Shown here: in pieces, positions 42,379 through 51,435 of the stretch
Layout of the letters: every line of letters begins with the position of its first letter
How positions within the stretch are numbered: the first letter of the stretch is position 1
Source: Gemmatimonadales bacterium UBA4456
Lineage (GTDB): Bacteria; Gemmatimonadota; Gemmatimonadetes; Longimicrobiales; Gaopeijiaceae
Direction of reading: 5' to 3'
Length of the DNA stretch: 64,000 bases
NCBI GenBank assembly: GCA_002390225.1
Contig: DGOW01000101.1
Coordinates: forward strand, 665 to 64,664
Made by a program: the position numbers and the translations under genes
Notes under the pieces: model-generated
The model's database searches: none
Told to the model about the DNA's origin: nothing
The model's input: the letters and a program-made list of their open reading frames with translations, nothing else

Positions 42379-43220
42379 ATGCGTCGTTTCATGCTCGCCC
42401 CTGCACTTGCCCTCGTGCTGGCCCTCGCCACCCTGGGCTCCACCCCATCGGCAGCCTCCGCGACCTGGTCCGTCATCGCGATCGACCTCGCCACCGGTCG
42501 TGTGGTTGTCTCGTCGGCCACATGCGTCGCACAGAGCCGCTTCGCCAGCTTCCCGGCGCTAGGATTGATGGATATCCAGGCGATCGTGGTGCCTGGCGCT
42601 GGTGTGGCGGCCGCGCAGGCCGGTGTAGACAACACCCGCGCCAATCAGAACCTCATCTACGAGCAACTGAAGGCCGGAACGATCCCAGACTGATTCTCGA
42701 CATGCTTCGCGCCGACCCGAGCATCGAGCGACGCCAGCTCGGCATGATCGACATGCAAGGTCGATCCATCGGCTTCTCAGGGAGCGAAAACGGAGCCGCT
42801 TCTACTTCCGTCCAGAGCCAGGTGCCCGGCACGCAGATTTTCTATTCCGTGCAGGGCAATATCCTCGCCTCGGACCTTGTGGTCACCAACGCAGCCGAGG
42901 CGTTCGAAGACGAGGACCGCGACATTCTCGACAAAGTCATGGCTGCAATGGAAGCCGCAGACGATGCCGGAGGTGACCGTCGCTGCACCTATGAGACGGA
43001 GCCCGTCCCAGATGCCGCCTGCGATGGCCGTAACGCTCACGTGGCGTACATCCTGGCGGCTGATCGCGGCAATCCGGAAGGGGAGTCGTTCAACGATGGG
43101 GACTACCACATGTACATCGACGTGACCGACGAGAACATCGAGTCGCACGAGAACGGTAATCCGGTGATCACGCTCAGGATGAGGTACGACGCCTGGAGGG
43201 AGCAGCGCGGTCCAGAGTGA
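42379..43220 (+). pseudogene. Frameshifted exported DUF1028 protein
   Basis: The start MRRFMLAPALALVLALAT is a signal peptide followed by ATWSVIAIDLATGRVVVSSA, the typical beginning of DUF1028 (Ntn-hydrolase-like), VVPGAGVAAAQAGVDNTR and IYEQLKAGTIPD, where the frame hits TGA at 42691. The remainder continues in another frame: LILDMLRADPSIERRQLGMI, TQIFYSVQGNILASDLVV, IDVTDENIESHENGNPV, ending at 43220. Insertion of one C (GAC-CTG) would restore one protein of about 280 residues. The loss is not in a homopolymer. Either a recent null mutation or a sequence error; DUF1028 function itself is not well defined. Confidence 0.8.
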
Positions 43221-43289
43221 ACCTGCTCTGCCAGCACTAGCAACAGCTACGCTGGGGCTACGTAGCAGCGTCAAACCGCCGCTGAGGCG

Positions 43290-44540
43290 CTAGCGCACCC
43301 CAGGTCGCGAAAATACTGCGCCGTGCGGATCGCCTGGTCCTGATGCCCCATGCGGCCAGACATCACGGATGAAGCTCACACCCGGTCGGTCCGGATCCGC
43401 GGACCCGAAATCGGTATCTACGGCCATCGCCCCGGTGGCGGGATCGAAATCGACAATGAGCACGCGGTGCCGCGTGCCCGCATAGCCCGTCACGACGATG
43501 CGCCGGCCATCCGATGCGAGCGAAATCCAATGTGGCCAATCGTCCAACCCCAGAGAGAGTCGGGAGATCTCGACCGGGCGGGCTGGATCCGACACGTCCA
43601 GCGTGACCAGCCCGTTGACCTCCGGCACCGCCTGAATCCAGAAGTCGCCCGACACAATCGGCAACGCACAAGAGCTCCCGCCGAACTCCCACACTCGGGA
43701 AACCGACGGGGTGTCAGACGTGAGCCCCTCGACGCGCAGGAGTGAGCATCCGAAGGTCGAGACCAAGACCGTCTCACCGTCGGACAACAATCGGGGCTCC
43801 GCCGCCCTGCCCCATTCCTCCGGCAATTCGAGCGTGTGCAGGAGCTGAAGGTCGCTCATCCTCCAGATCTGGATGACTCGCCGGTCCACCGCTCCGCGCA
43901 TATCTGCGCTTCCCGTCACAACGCGATCGAGCGCCGGCACTGGTGCAAGGCTATAGGGTCGAACGTCGGCTCCTCCGGGTGCCGCAGAGCCCCAGGCGAG
44001 CGACGTGCCGGTCGGTGAGAGGCGGGCGATCCCACCCGCGGCGATGTTGCCCTGCCCCTCCGTCTGGAACGTCGCCAGCACGTCGAGGTTATCGAGCCGT
44101 TCGAACGAATGCGGCGACGTGAGAGGGCCCGCGACCATGAAGGAATCGGCCAGCGTCGGCGCTTTGGGGTCCGCGAGATCAATCAGGTACGTCTCACCGG
44201 TGCCGAAGTCGTTCACGAAGAGAGGCTCACCGCCTGGCGGCATGCTGTGCTCGGTGTGGTGCCCACGGATCGCGCCCTCGGTCGGTACCGGAAGGGTCGA
44301 GACCACCGCCCCGTACGTCTCCGAGTCCGAGTCGGCGTCCAGTACAACCAGGTAGTTGAGATCGACGGAGTCCGAATCGGTCGTCCATACAAAGAGGAAC
44401 TCTTCGGGATCCGATGGCGCCGGTGAGCCCGCGCTGAAGCAGCCAGGCAACCACAAGACGCACGACACTGCGAATGCGACACATGGCCACGTCACACGCT
44501 TCAGACGGAGACGGTGGCTCGTCCCGCGAGAGAAGATCAC
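43290..44540 (-). CDS. Beta-propeller lipoprotein, possibly selenium-binding-protein-like
   Basis: About 416 residues with an N-terminal lipobox LPGC after WPCVAFAVSCVLW. Repeated blades are seen: LNYLVVLDADSDSETYGAVV, GETYLIDLADPKAPTLADSF, LVTLDVSDPARPVEISRLSL and RVLIVDFDPATG. HHTEHSMPPGGEPLFVNDFG and a histidine in DPHGAVFS recall the SBP56/methanethiol oxidase propeller, where His and Cys bind metal, but the match is partial. LVIVD-type propeller is the safer label. Start: GTG at 44540 lies 7 bases after the creatininase-homologue stop; TTG at 44579 or GTG at 44495 are alternatives. Likely co-transcribed with the gene upstream. Confidence 0.65.
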   Translation of the reverse strand: MIFSRGTSHRLRLKRVTWPCVAFAVSCVLWLPGCFSAGSPAPSDPEEFLFVWTTDSDSVDLNYLVVLDADSDSETYGAVVSTLPVPTEGAIRGHHTEHSMPPGGEPLFVNDFGTGETYLIDLADPKAPTLADSFMVAGPLTSPHSFERLDNLDVLATFQTEGQGNIAAGGIARLSPTGTSLAWGSAAPGGADVRPYSLAPVPALDRVVTGSADMRGAVDRRVIQIWRMSDLQLLHTLELPEEWGRAAEPRLLSDGETVLVSTFGCSLLRVEGLTSDTPSVSRVWEFGGSSCALPIVSGDFWIQAVPEVNGLVTLDVSDPARPVEISRLSLGLDDWPHWISLASDGRRIVVTGYAGTRHRVLIVDFDPATGAMAVDTDFGSADPDRPGVSFIRDVWPHGASGPGDPHGAVFSRPGVR

Positions 44541-44547
44541 CGGAACG

Positions 44548-45396
44548 CTACATCCCCATGGCGGCGCGGATCGCAGCAATCGTGTGATCAGTTCGCCAGT
44601 TCATCAGCTCTTCACCAACCGCGATCGTGCGACCGAGTGGCACGAGTGAGACGCCGTTGATCGAGGCACGACCCGCCTGCACGCGTTCCTCGTAACGGAC
44701 GGTCTCAGGATCCACCGCAGCCTGCATGGCACTCAGCCAGTAGTTGTCGTGCCATCCCTCGCTTTCTTCGTAGATACCAAAGGTCTCTTCCATGTGCTGC
44801 TGGACGCCGGCGTTGTCATAGAACTCGGGAATAAACAGGGCCTTCCTGGTGCCCCAGTCCGCGTTCAGCCGGTCCGCGGCGTTCTGCATACCGGTCTGGT
44901 TTCCACCGCTGTCACCGATGTAGATCACCCAGTCGAAGCCGTGCTGGTGGAGGCTTCGCCCTACATCTTCGAGCATGGCCTCGAAGGTCTCCTGGCGGAC
45001 GCTGAGCGTACCCGAGTAACGCATATGACCGGTCGGGGGATTGATTCCCCCTTCAGGCACGAGCTTGATGATCGGAGCGCACAACGCGTCACCCAGCGTG
45101 CGGGCGATCCGCTCGCACATGCCCTCCAGCACATAGTTGTGCTTTCCCATCGCGACGTAGGGACCGTTCTGTTCGATCCCTCCGGTGGGCACGATCGCCG
45201 TGCGTTTTCCCTGAGCGAGTGCGTCACGGATCTCGATCCATGTCATCTCCTCAATCCAGATCGTATTGAGCGCCGGTATCGGGCGCTCCATGACGAGCTC
45301 GTCCTCCAGCTCGACCTGGGCGGATGACGGGGGGACGAAGACTCCCGCGAGACCCGAAAACACGAGGCTCGTGACAAGTAGGCGCGATATGCTCAT
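44548..45396 (-). CDS. Exported creatininase-family protein with altered metal site
   Basis: A 282-residue protein with a signal peptide ending in PPSSAQ and a perfect Shine-Dalgarno (GGAGGG, 6 bases before ATG). The creatininase fold is indicated by TAIVPTGGIEQNGPYVAMGK, PEGGINPPTGHMRYSGTLSV, IGDSGGNQTGM and PETVRYEERVQAGRASING. In creatininase the metal ligands include His in E-Q-H-G-P, Asp in the following P-L-x-T-D and His in G-H-G-G-N. Here these positions read N (EQNGP), H (GKHNY) and S (DSGGN). So it is either a divergent subgroup with a different site or not an amidohydrolase. It probably acts in the periplasm together with the propeller lipoprotein. Confidence 0.82.
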   Translation of the reverse strand: MSISRLLVTSLVFSGLAGVFVPPSSAQVELEDELVMERPIPALNTIWIEEMTWIEIRDALAQGKRTAIVPTGGIEQNGPYVAMGKHNYVLEGMCERIARTLGDALCAPIIKLVPEGGINPPTGHMRYSGTLSVRQETFEAMLEDVGRSLHQHGFDWVIYIGDSGGNQTGMQNAADRLNADWGTRKALFIPEFYDNAGVQQHMEETFGIYEESEGWHDNYWLSAMQAAVDPETVRYEERVQAGRASINGVSLVPLGRTIAVGEELMNWRTDHTIAAIRAAMGM

Positions 45397-45448
45397 TGTG
45401 TGCCCTCCAATTCGACGAAGTCGGTCATTCTATCGCAGGAAAAAGGAC

Positions 45449-46447
45449 ATGGCGAACCGCCCCGCTAGTCTCTCCCTATTGCTGACACTCGTGGCCCTCG
45501 GCTGTGGCAGCGGCGCATCCGATGCGCCCGCCTCGAATCCCAGTGAGGCTGCACTCGAGATCCCGACAGATCAGCAGATCCGGACCGCCGATCCCTACGC
45601 ACGGGGCTATACCGATGCCGACTTCCCGCGTGTGCAGGAACTCGCACCGGGCGTCTACTCCTACGAGCAGCTGCGTTCTGCGGGCGAAGAGAAGTTCACA
45701 ACGGTCAGCATGTTCGTCGTGAGCGATGGCGGCGTCCTCGTCGCAGACGGTCAAGGCAGCGTAGAAGAGACGCAGCGCATGATCGACCACATTGCGGAGA
45801 TGACCGACCAGCCGATCACTGACGTTGTCGTCGCATCCGACCATGGCGACCACACGGCAGGCAACTCGGCCTTCCCATTGGATACACGGTTCTGGGCACA
45901 CCCGACCTCAGCCGCAGCCCTCGAACGGATGGCGGAGGACAACGCACCTCTTCCGACGGCCACCCATCTGGTCACAGACCTCGAGGTTCTGCAGCTCAAC
46001 GGACGAGAGATCCACATCCAGTTCCTCGGGCGTGCGCACACGGGTGGTGACCTGGTCGTCTATCTCCCGGACGAAAAGATCATGTTCATGAGTGAGGCCT
46101 ACCTGCACCGTGTCTTCCCAGCCATGCGGTCGGCCTTCCCGTCCGAGTGGGTCGACATGATCGAGATGGCTCAGGCGATGGATGTCGAGACATACGTGCC
46201 GGGACACGGCTTCGTGGACCACCCGTCCATTCTCCTCGCGGAACTCGAAGTGTTCCAGGGCGCGATCCGTACGGTCATCGAGGAAGCGCAACGCTGGCAC
46301 GAAGAAGGCTTCGATCTGCAAGACGCGCTCGCGGGTGCGACGTTTGGGTCACTGGAGTCATGGTCATTGAGGGAGAGTCAGGGAGACCGGGCGCTGCAGC
46401 AGGTATTCGCCGAGATCGATGGGACTCTGCCGGAGACCAACCGATGA
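45449..46447 (+). CDS. MBL-fold metallohydrolase lipoprotein
   Basis: A 332-residue putative lipoprotein. MANRPASLSLLLTLVALGC gives the candidate lipobox; AAAAAGGA precedes the ATG. The metallo-beta-lactamase fold is shown by VSMFVVSDGGVLVADGQGS, VVVASDHGDHTAGNSAF, FLGRAHTGGDLVVYLPDEKI and YVPGHGFVDH. The canonical H-x-H-x-D-H reads S-x-H-x-D-H, and the usual GD ligand after strand 'imFmSE' is a Glu, so the metal site differs from standard members. Its stop overlaps the aminotransferase start (ATGA), so the two are translationally coupled. The upstream start region overlaps no other gene; the creatininase homologue is divergent with 52 bases between. Confidence 0.85.
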   Translation: MANRPASLSLLLTLVALGCGSGASDAPASNPSEAALEIPTDQQIRTADPYARGYTDADFPRVQELAPGVYSYEQLRSAGEEKFTTVSMFVVSDGGVLVADGQGSVEETQRMIDHIAEMTDQPITDVVVASDHGDHTAGNSAFPLDTRFWAHPTSAAALERMAEDNAPLPTATHLVTDLEVLQLNGREIHIQFLGRAHTGGDLVVYLPDEKIMFMSEAYLHRVFPAMRSAFPSEWVDMIEMAQAMDVETYVPGHGFVDHPSILLAELEVFQGAIRTVIEEAQRWHEEGFDLQDALAGATFGSLESWSLRESQGDRALQQVFAEIDGTLPETNR

Positions 46448-47673
46448 CGCGTCACAGTTCGGTCATCGCGCAGTGCAGGAATCGTGACGGTAATGACCCG
46501 ATCTTCATCTGGAACGGTGAAGCCCGGGCCCGGGCCGCGGCGGGTGATGACATCCTTAACGCCACCATCGGCGCCCTGATGAACGATGACGGGACTCTGG
46601 CCGGTCTCCCGACCGTCATCGATACGCTGAGAGAGCTCACCACCAGCAAGGTCGGCGGATACGCCCCGATCTCAGGGCTCCCGGCCTACCGCGACGCCGT
46701 TCTGCACGACTTGTTCGGTGACAGCCCGTTGGTGAATCAGGCCACGGCCGTCGCCGCTCCCGGTGGCAGCGGCGCGGTCTACGCTGCCGTGGTGAACTTC
46801 CTCGACCTCGGCCAGAAGATGCTCGTACCAGAGTTCTTCTGGGGACCGTATCGGGAGATCACGAACCACTCCAGGCGCGGTCTCGATCCGTTCACGATGT
46901 TCGATGAAGACGGAGCGTTTGATATCGCCGGCATGACGGCGGCGATGGACCGCCACCTCGAGACCCAGGGCCGTGTCCTCCTCGTCCTGAACTTCCCCTG
47001 TCACAACCCGACCGGGTACTCACTCAGCGAGGATGAGTGGAAGCAGATCACGGACGCCATCCATGCCGCCGGACAGCATGGCCCGGTCACCGTGATGATC
47101 GACGCGGCCTACATGGAGTTTGCCGGATCGGAGTCGCGAGACTGGGTTCAGTACGTCCCCAGGATGCTCGAGCACGCAACCGTTCTCGTCGCATGGACCG
47201 CGTCGAAGAGTATGGCGCAATACGGTTCACGTATCGGCGCGATCGTGGGACTGCACGCGGATCCGGGAGAGCTCTCCCAGATCGACAACGCGCTCGGCTA
47301 CTCGGCTCGAGCAACATGGTCCAACTCCCCACATCTCGGGCAGCTGGCGGTCACTCAGCTCCTGACCGACCCCACGCTGTCCGCGGCGGTCGCTGAGGAA
47401 CGAGGACAGTTGATGGGCCTCCTGCAGACGCGTATCGACGCCTTCAACGCACGATCATCGGAACTCGAGCTGCCGACACCTCGATTTGACGCCGGCTTTT
47501 TCGTTGCGGTCTTTACGTCCGACCAGGACCGGACAGCCGCGGCCATGCGTGAACTCGGCGTCTACGTCATCCCGATCCCCGGAGCCGTCCGTGTGGCGGT
47601 GTGTTCGACACCGGAATCGACCATCGAGCGCCTGACACAGGCGCTGCAGGCTGGCTTGGCCGCGGCGCGCTGA
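46444..47673 (+). CDS. PLP-dependent aminotransferase, class I/II
   Basis: A 409-residue cytoplasmic fold-type I PLP enzyme, probably an aromatic/aspartate-type amino acid aminotransferase. Key blocks: KVGGYAPISGLPAYRDAVL, GGSGAVYAAVVNFLDLG (phosphate-binding Gly-rich start), NFPCHNPTGYSLSEDEW with the substrate-side NPTG, the cofactor Asp/Tyr in VMIDAAYMEF, K255 in TASKSMAQYGSRIGAIVG (Schiff base) and the C-terminal Arg in PGAVRVAVC. The start codon overlaps the stop of the MBL gene as ATGA, indicating coupling. The substrate cannot be fixed. Its stop abuts the stop of the convergent HpcH/HpaI-like gene with no gap and no visible terminator. Confidence 0.9.
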   Translation: MTRHSSVIAQCRNRDGNDPIFIWNGEARARAAAGDDILNATIGALMNDDGTLAGLPTVIDTLRELTTSKVGGYAPISGLPAYRDAVLHDLFGDSPLVNQATAVAAPGGSGAVYAAVVNFLDLGQKMLVPEFFWGPYREITNHSRRGLDPFTMFDEDGAFDIAGMTAAMDRHLETQGRVLLVLNFPCHNPTGYSLSEDEWKQITDAIHAAGQHGPVTVMIDAAYMEFAGSESRDWVQYVPRMLEHATVLVAWTASKSMAQYGSRIGAIVGLHADPGELSQIDNALGYSARATWSNSPHLGQLAVTQLLTDPTLSAAVAEERGQLMGLLQTRIDAFNARSSELELPTPRFDAGFFVAVFTSDQDRTAAAMRELGVYVIPIPGAVRVAVCSTPESTIERLTQALQAGLAAAR

Positions 47674-48555
47674 TCAGCGTCCTGCGGCGGCGCGCCCCAC
47701 GGCGATATGGGCATCAGCCTCGGGGCCGTTCATCAGCAGGCCCAGGAAACCTTCCTGGATCCGCTGCGCAACGTCATCTGCGTTCGCCGTGATCATGTCG
47801 GGCAGGCCCGCCCGCTTGGCCTGGACCAGCACCTCTTGGTTGCCTGCCTCACCCGCCGCACGATCACCAAGCGCCGCGCTCAAGCTGCCGATACCACAGG
47901 CTAGTACGCTGTACCCGGGCACATCGGCGATCTCTGCAGCCTCGGCCAGTGCGCCGGCATCCTCGATCATCAACATGGCGAGGATCGTGCCGTCGGGATT
48001 GCTCGGGGACCAGACGTCCGCGTTGACCTCAGCGAAGAAGCCGACCGCCTGGAACGCCTCCTCCACGCTTCGCACATGTGGCAGGACAATCCCGTCAGCC
48101 CCAGCGTCCAGGGCCTCATGGACCCGAGTGCGTGCCGCCTCGACGCCGTCCGTGGAGATCGGAGGAATGCGCACCAGCAGTGCCTTGTCGCTCACCCGTT
48201 CCGGGCTGTCGAGCCCTTCACGGATGGCCGAGATCGAAGCCGGATCGTAGCCGTATTCGAGGTTCAGGAATACGTAGTCGAGCAGCGGATTCGCAGCCAT
48301 ACGTGCACCACCCTCCGCGGAGTACACCGCAGGCTGACGCTCTCCATCCGCGCTACGCATCGGCCGATCACTCGGCACGAAGATCCCGAAGGCGGGCATG
48401 CCCGCCTTCCACAGGTCGATCAGCGGAAGCTGGGGAACACTGGCCGCGGTCATGACGGCTTCTCCGCCACCTGCACCCTCGGGACCACCATCGCCACCCG
48501 AGCAGGCAGCAGTGACGAACACCAGAGCGAGTGCGAAGAGTGTCCTTGGCTGCAT
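47674..48555 (-). CDS. Exported HpcH/HpaI aldolase-like lipoprotein
   Basis: A 293-residue protein with the TIM-barrel pattern of HpcH/HpaI aldolases: MPAFGIFVPSD, LLDYVFLNLEYGYDPASISA, ALLVRIPPIS, ALDAGADGIVLPHVRSVEEA, AMLMIEDAGALAEAAEIADV and GIGSLSAALGD. Typical HpaI members are cytoplasmic pyruvate-type aldolases of about 250 residues. This one carries an N-terminal signal and lipobox-like sequence, MQPRTLFALALVFVTAAC, followed by a Gly-rich spacer GGDGGPEGAGGGE, so it seems exported and lipidated. GGAG lies 9 bases before the ATG at 48555; an ATG at 48570 is possible. Last gene of an operon with DinB and an S9 peptidase. Whether it binds metal or catalyses an aldol reaction is unknown. 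Confidence 0.78.
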   Translation of the reverse strand: MQPRTLFALALVFVTAACSGGDGGPEGAGGGEAVMTAASVPQLPLIDLWKAGMPAFGIFVPSDRPMRSADGERQPAVYSAEGGARMAANPLLDYVFLNLEYGYDPASISAIREGLDSPERVSDKALLVRIPPISTDGVEAARTRVHEALDAGADGIVLPHVRSVEEAFQAVGFFAEVNADVWSPSNPDGTILAMLMIEDAGALAEAAEIADVPGYSVLACGIGSLSAALGDRAAGEAGNQEVLVQAKRAGLPDMITANADDVAQRIQEGFLGLLMNGPEADAHIAVGRAAAGR

Positions 48556-48592
48556 CGGATGAATCTCCATGGGAACGTTCAAAGGATGGTGC

Positions 48593-49138
48593 TCAGCTCG
48601 ACCAGGGCGGCACAACGCCGTTCATGCGTGCGTACGCAATGGACTGCCCCAGGTGTTCTTTCATATGGGTGACCAACTGCAGCATGACGGCCCATTCGCC
48701 GACGTTCCGCCCATACAGCATGACCTCGTGGTCGAGCGCAGCCACGTCCATCGATTCGGTCACGCTCCGTACGTACTGCATCGACGCCTCGAGAATGTCG
48801 AGGGCCTCATCCTTGTCCGTGACCTCGTCCTCCCAGCTCCTGTACTCAGCCGGCGACACAGGTGTCTCCCGCCCCATGTTTTCGTGCACATACATGTAGT
48901 TGTAGCGAGCGATGTGCATGAAGACGCGCGCGACACTCGCTACGTCATCGCCTGGACTCCAGTCATACGCCGAAGCAGGCATCGCCTCAGCGAGCGCCAC
49001 GAATTTCTGTGCGGTAGCACCGAAGTGACCCTCGAACTCTCCCAGGAAGTCGGAGGGGGCCTGAGCTGAGGCCTCGCCGACGCTCAACGCCGCCGTGAGC
49101 ATGAGGGCGCCCGCGAAGCCAAACGCGTGACAGGGCAC
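48593..49138 (-). CDS. Exported DinB-family protein
   Basis: A 181-residue protein. The GTG at 49138 is chosen because AGGAGG lies 6 bases upstream and the following sequence is a signal peptide (PCHAFGFAGALMLTAALSVGEASAQ). The mature part is a DinB-like four-helix bundle: LGEFEGHFGATAQKFVALAE, SYDWSPGDDVASVARVFMHI-like segments, a metal-type His in ARVFMHIARYNYM and the closing LQLVTHMKEHLGQSIAYARM. Exported DinB proteins are frequent in Gemmatimonadota and Bacteroidota relatives; many have unknown thiol- or metal-dependent roles. It sits 38 bases after the S9 gene and 37 bases before the HpcH/HpaI-like gene. Confidence 0.85.
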   Translation of the reverse strand: MPCHAFGFAGALMLTAALSVGEASAQAPSDFLGEFEGHFGATAQKFVALAEAMPASAYDWSPGDDVASVARVFMHIARYNYMYVHENMGRETPVSPAEYRSWEDEVTDKDEALDILEASMQYVRSVTESMDVAALDHEVMLYGRNVGEWAVMLQLVTHMKEHLGQSIAYARMNGVVPPWSS

Positions 49139-49176
49139 ACTACACCTCCTGGATGCCGTCACTCCTCGACCTGCGA

Positions 49177-51435
49177 TCACTGGTCGGACACCGGCCGGGT
49201 GTCCTCAGCCTCGGCCTCGAGAGTCTCCAGTACCTGCTCCCACTCGAACTTGTCACCGATGCCACGCACGTAGTAGTCCATCCACGCCATCTCGCTGACC
49301 GACTTTACAAGTCGGTTACGCGGATCCGGGATTCCATGGCTCCGGCCGGGATACATGAAGAGCTCCGTTGGAACGTCGAGCTTCTTGAGCGCCATATGGA
49401 GCTCGACCGACTGCGGGCTTGGAACGCGAGGATCACCCTCGACCACATGAATCATCGTCGGCGTGCTCGCGTTGGTGATGTACTTGAGCGGCGACTGGTC
49501 GAAGTACGTGTCGAAGTCTTCGTAAAGGAAGCCGTCACCGACATAGAACTGACGGTTCCGCTGAACATCACTCTGGGCGTACATGCTGATCCAGTTCATC
49601 GTGCCCGCACCGGAGCTAATCGCCTTGAAGCGATCCGTCTGCGTCAGGATCCAGTTGGACCAGTGACCACCCGCGCTCCACCCGAGAGCCCCCATGCGAT
49701 CCTCGTCGACGATCCCCTCGGCGATCAGGTGGTCCACCCCGGTAATGATGTCATCGTACCCGAGCGTGAAGTAATCCCCGACGATGTCGGTGCGGTGCTC
49801 GTTCCCGTAGTTCCGCGAGCCGCGGTAGTTGGGTTTGAGCACCGCGTAGCCGGCGCCCGCATAGACTTGCGCGCCGTACCCGCCATTGAAACGGAGCACG
49901 TCGGCCGAGGCAGGGCCACCGTGGATAGCCACAATCAGCGGGTATCGCGTGCCTTCCTGATAACCCACCGGATAGACCAGCACACCACCGACCGTCTTGC
50001 CGTCCGTCGACGTCCAGTTGACCTCGACTTCACGCCCAAGAGCAATCTCCGACACCTGAGGGTTCACGTCGACGAGCTGCAACCATTCGTCACGGTCGTC
50101 GACATCGTCGAAGTCCTCGACGGTGAAGACAGTCGGCGGCGTAGCCGGATCCTGGTAGTTGATCAGGATCGTGCCCGTGTCTTCATCTCGAGCCACGGAA
50201 ACGACTGCGCGCTCGTCGGTGATTTGGGTGACTTCGTCGTTTTCGATGTCGAGCGCGAAGAGCTGGTTCGTGACTTTCACCCCAGTGCTGAAGTAGATCG
50301 TCTTCGAGTCCTCGGACCAAAAGCCCATCGAGAGGCTTTGGTCGAAGCTCGATCCGAGCTTTCGGAACTCACCCCCCCGGTCCTCGATCGCACGGATGTA
50401 GATCCGATTCTCGGTCATCGAGTAACCGTCCATTTCGTCCGGCGCGGAGAACGCGATCCAACGCCCATCAGGGGAGAACTGCGTGCCGCTTTCTCCTACC
50501 TCATAGTTGTCGGTCAGCCGTTCAATGTGCCCGGTAGCGACCTCCAGAAGATACTGATCGGCGTAGAGCCGCGATCCCGTGATGTTTCGCTCGTAGCGTT
50601 CGGCAGACCCACCAGTGAACGAGATCCAGCCGCCGTCATCAGACACGTTGAAGTTGTCGATGCTGTAGTCGTCCGAGCGCTCGAGCATGCGCTCGAGACC
50701 AGTCTCCATGGACATGGCCCAAAGGCTCGACAACGACGTAGTCTGGTTTCGCACGTCCACCGTGAAGCCCGCCTCGCGACGTCGCTTGTCGGCATCGTCA
50801 AACGCGTCGGATCGCACGAAATACAGGCTTGTCCCGTCCGGGCTCCAGTCCCACGACTCGATCCCCGCGTCGCCAGAGGTGATCTGCTCAGCCTCTGCAC
50901 CGGGCAAGTCAGCCACCGCCATACGGAAGAGTTGTTCCTGACCAGACTCGCCGCTCCGATACACCATCCACTGGCCATTCGGGCTGAAGTCGAAGCGGCT
51001 CACGCCTTCGTCGGCACCGGTGATCTTTCGAGCCTCACCGCCATCGTGGCGCATCATGAAGAGCTGGTTGTCCCCGTTCTCCGAATCACGATTCGACGCA
51101 AAAACGAACCACGAGCCATCCGGCGCCCACGTGGGCTGCGTCTCGTTCTTATCGTCCGTGTACGTCAGCTGACGGCTCGACGAAACACCCACGCTCATGG
51201 AGACGACGTGGATATCGCTCTGTGACTCGGCTTCCTCCCAGTCCGGTGTGCGGATGGTGTACAGCATCCACTCGCCATCGGGGCTGGGCGTCCAGGACCC
51301 ACCGGACCGCTGGAGCTGCACGTCCATGAACGTCATGGGCCGCTGCTGAGCGAATGCAGGAAGAGCGAAAAGGGCGACTGCGGCAACCGCAGTCAGGACA
51401 GGGCGCAGGAGGCGCGCGAAGAGGTCAGTGCGCAT
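49177..51435 (-). CDS. Secreted S9-family peptidase
   Basis: A 752-residue exported serine peptidase. The signal peptide ends in ALPAFAQQ. Residues about 30-430 form a WD/PD40 propeller (WTPSPDGEWMLYTIRTPDW, WAPDGSWFVFASNRD, FSPNGQWMVYRSG, SWDWSPDGTSLYFV). The hydrolase domain shows AIHGGPASADVLRFNGGYGA, NYRGSRNYGNEH, nucleophile S587 in GWSAGG, and the Asp/His of VEGDPRVPSPQ and PGRSHGIPDPR. This is an S9B/C (dipeptidyl-peptidase/acylaminoacyl-peptidase) form. It is the third S9 enzyme of the window and heads the operon with DinB and the HpcH/HpaI-like lipoprotein. Confidence 0.92.
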   Translation of the reverse strand: MRTDLFARLLRPVLTAVAAVALFALPAFAQQRPMTFMDVQLQRSGGSWTPSPDGEWMLYTIRTPDWEEAESQSDIHVVSMSVGVSSSRQLTYTDDKNETQPTWAPDGSWFVFASNRDSENGDNQLFMMRHDGGEARKITGADEGVSRFDFSPNGQWMVYRSGESGQEQLFRMAVADLPGAEAEQITSGDAGIESWDWSPDGTSLYFVRSDAFDDADKRRREAGFTVDVRNQTTSLSSLWAMSMETGLERMLERSDDYSIDNFNVSDDGGWISFTGGSAERYERNITGSRLYADQYLLEVATGHIERLTDNYEVGESGTQFSPDGRWIAFSAPDEMDGYSMTENRIYIRAIEDRGGEFRKLGSSFDQSLSMGFWSEDSKTIYFSTGVKVTNQLFALDIENDEVTQITDERAVVSVARDEDTGTILINYQDPATPPTVFTVEDFDDVDDRDEWLQLVDVNPQVSEIALGREVEVNWTSTDGKTVGGVLVYPVGYQEGTRYPLIVAIHGGPASADVLRFNGGYGAQVYAGAGYAVLKPNYRGSRNYGNEHRTDIVGDYFTLGYDDIITGVDHLIAEGIVDEDRMGALGWSAGGHWSNWILTQTDRFKAISSGAGTMNWISMYAQSDVQRNRQFYVGDGFLYEDFDTYFDQSPLKYITNASTPTMIHVVEGDPRVPSPQSVELHMALKKLDVPTELFMYPGRSHGIPDPRNRLVKSVSEMAWMDYYVRGIGDKFEWEQVLETLEAEAEDTRPVSDQ

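Noticed and set aside
49153..51225. 690-codon open frame on the plus strand opposite the S9 peptidase
   Set aside because: It is antisense to a gene with a full catalytic triad and propeller repeats; its residues are His/Arg/Val-rich shadow of high-GC codons with no motif.
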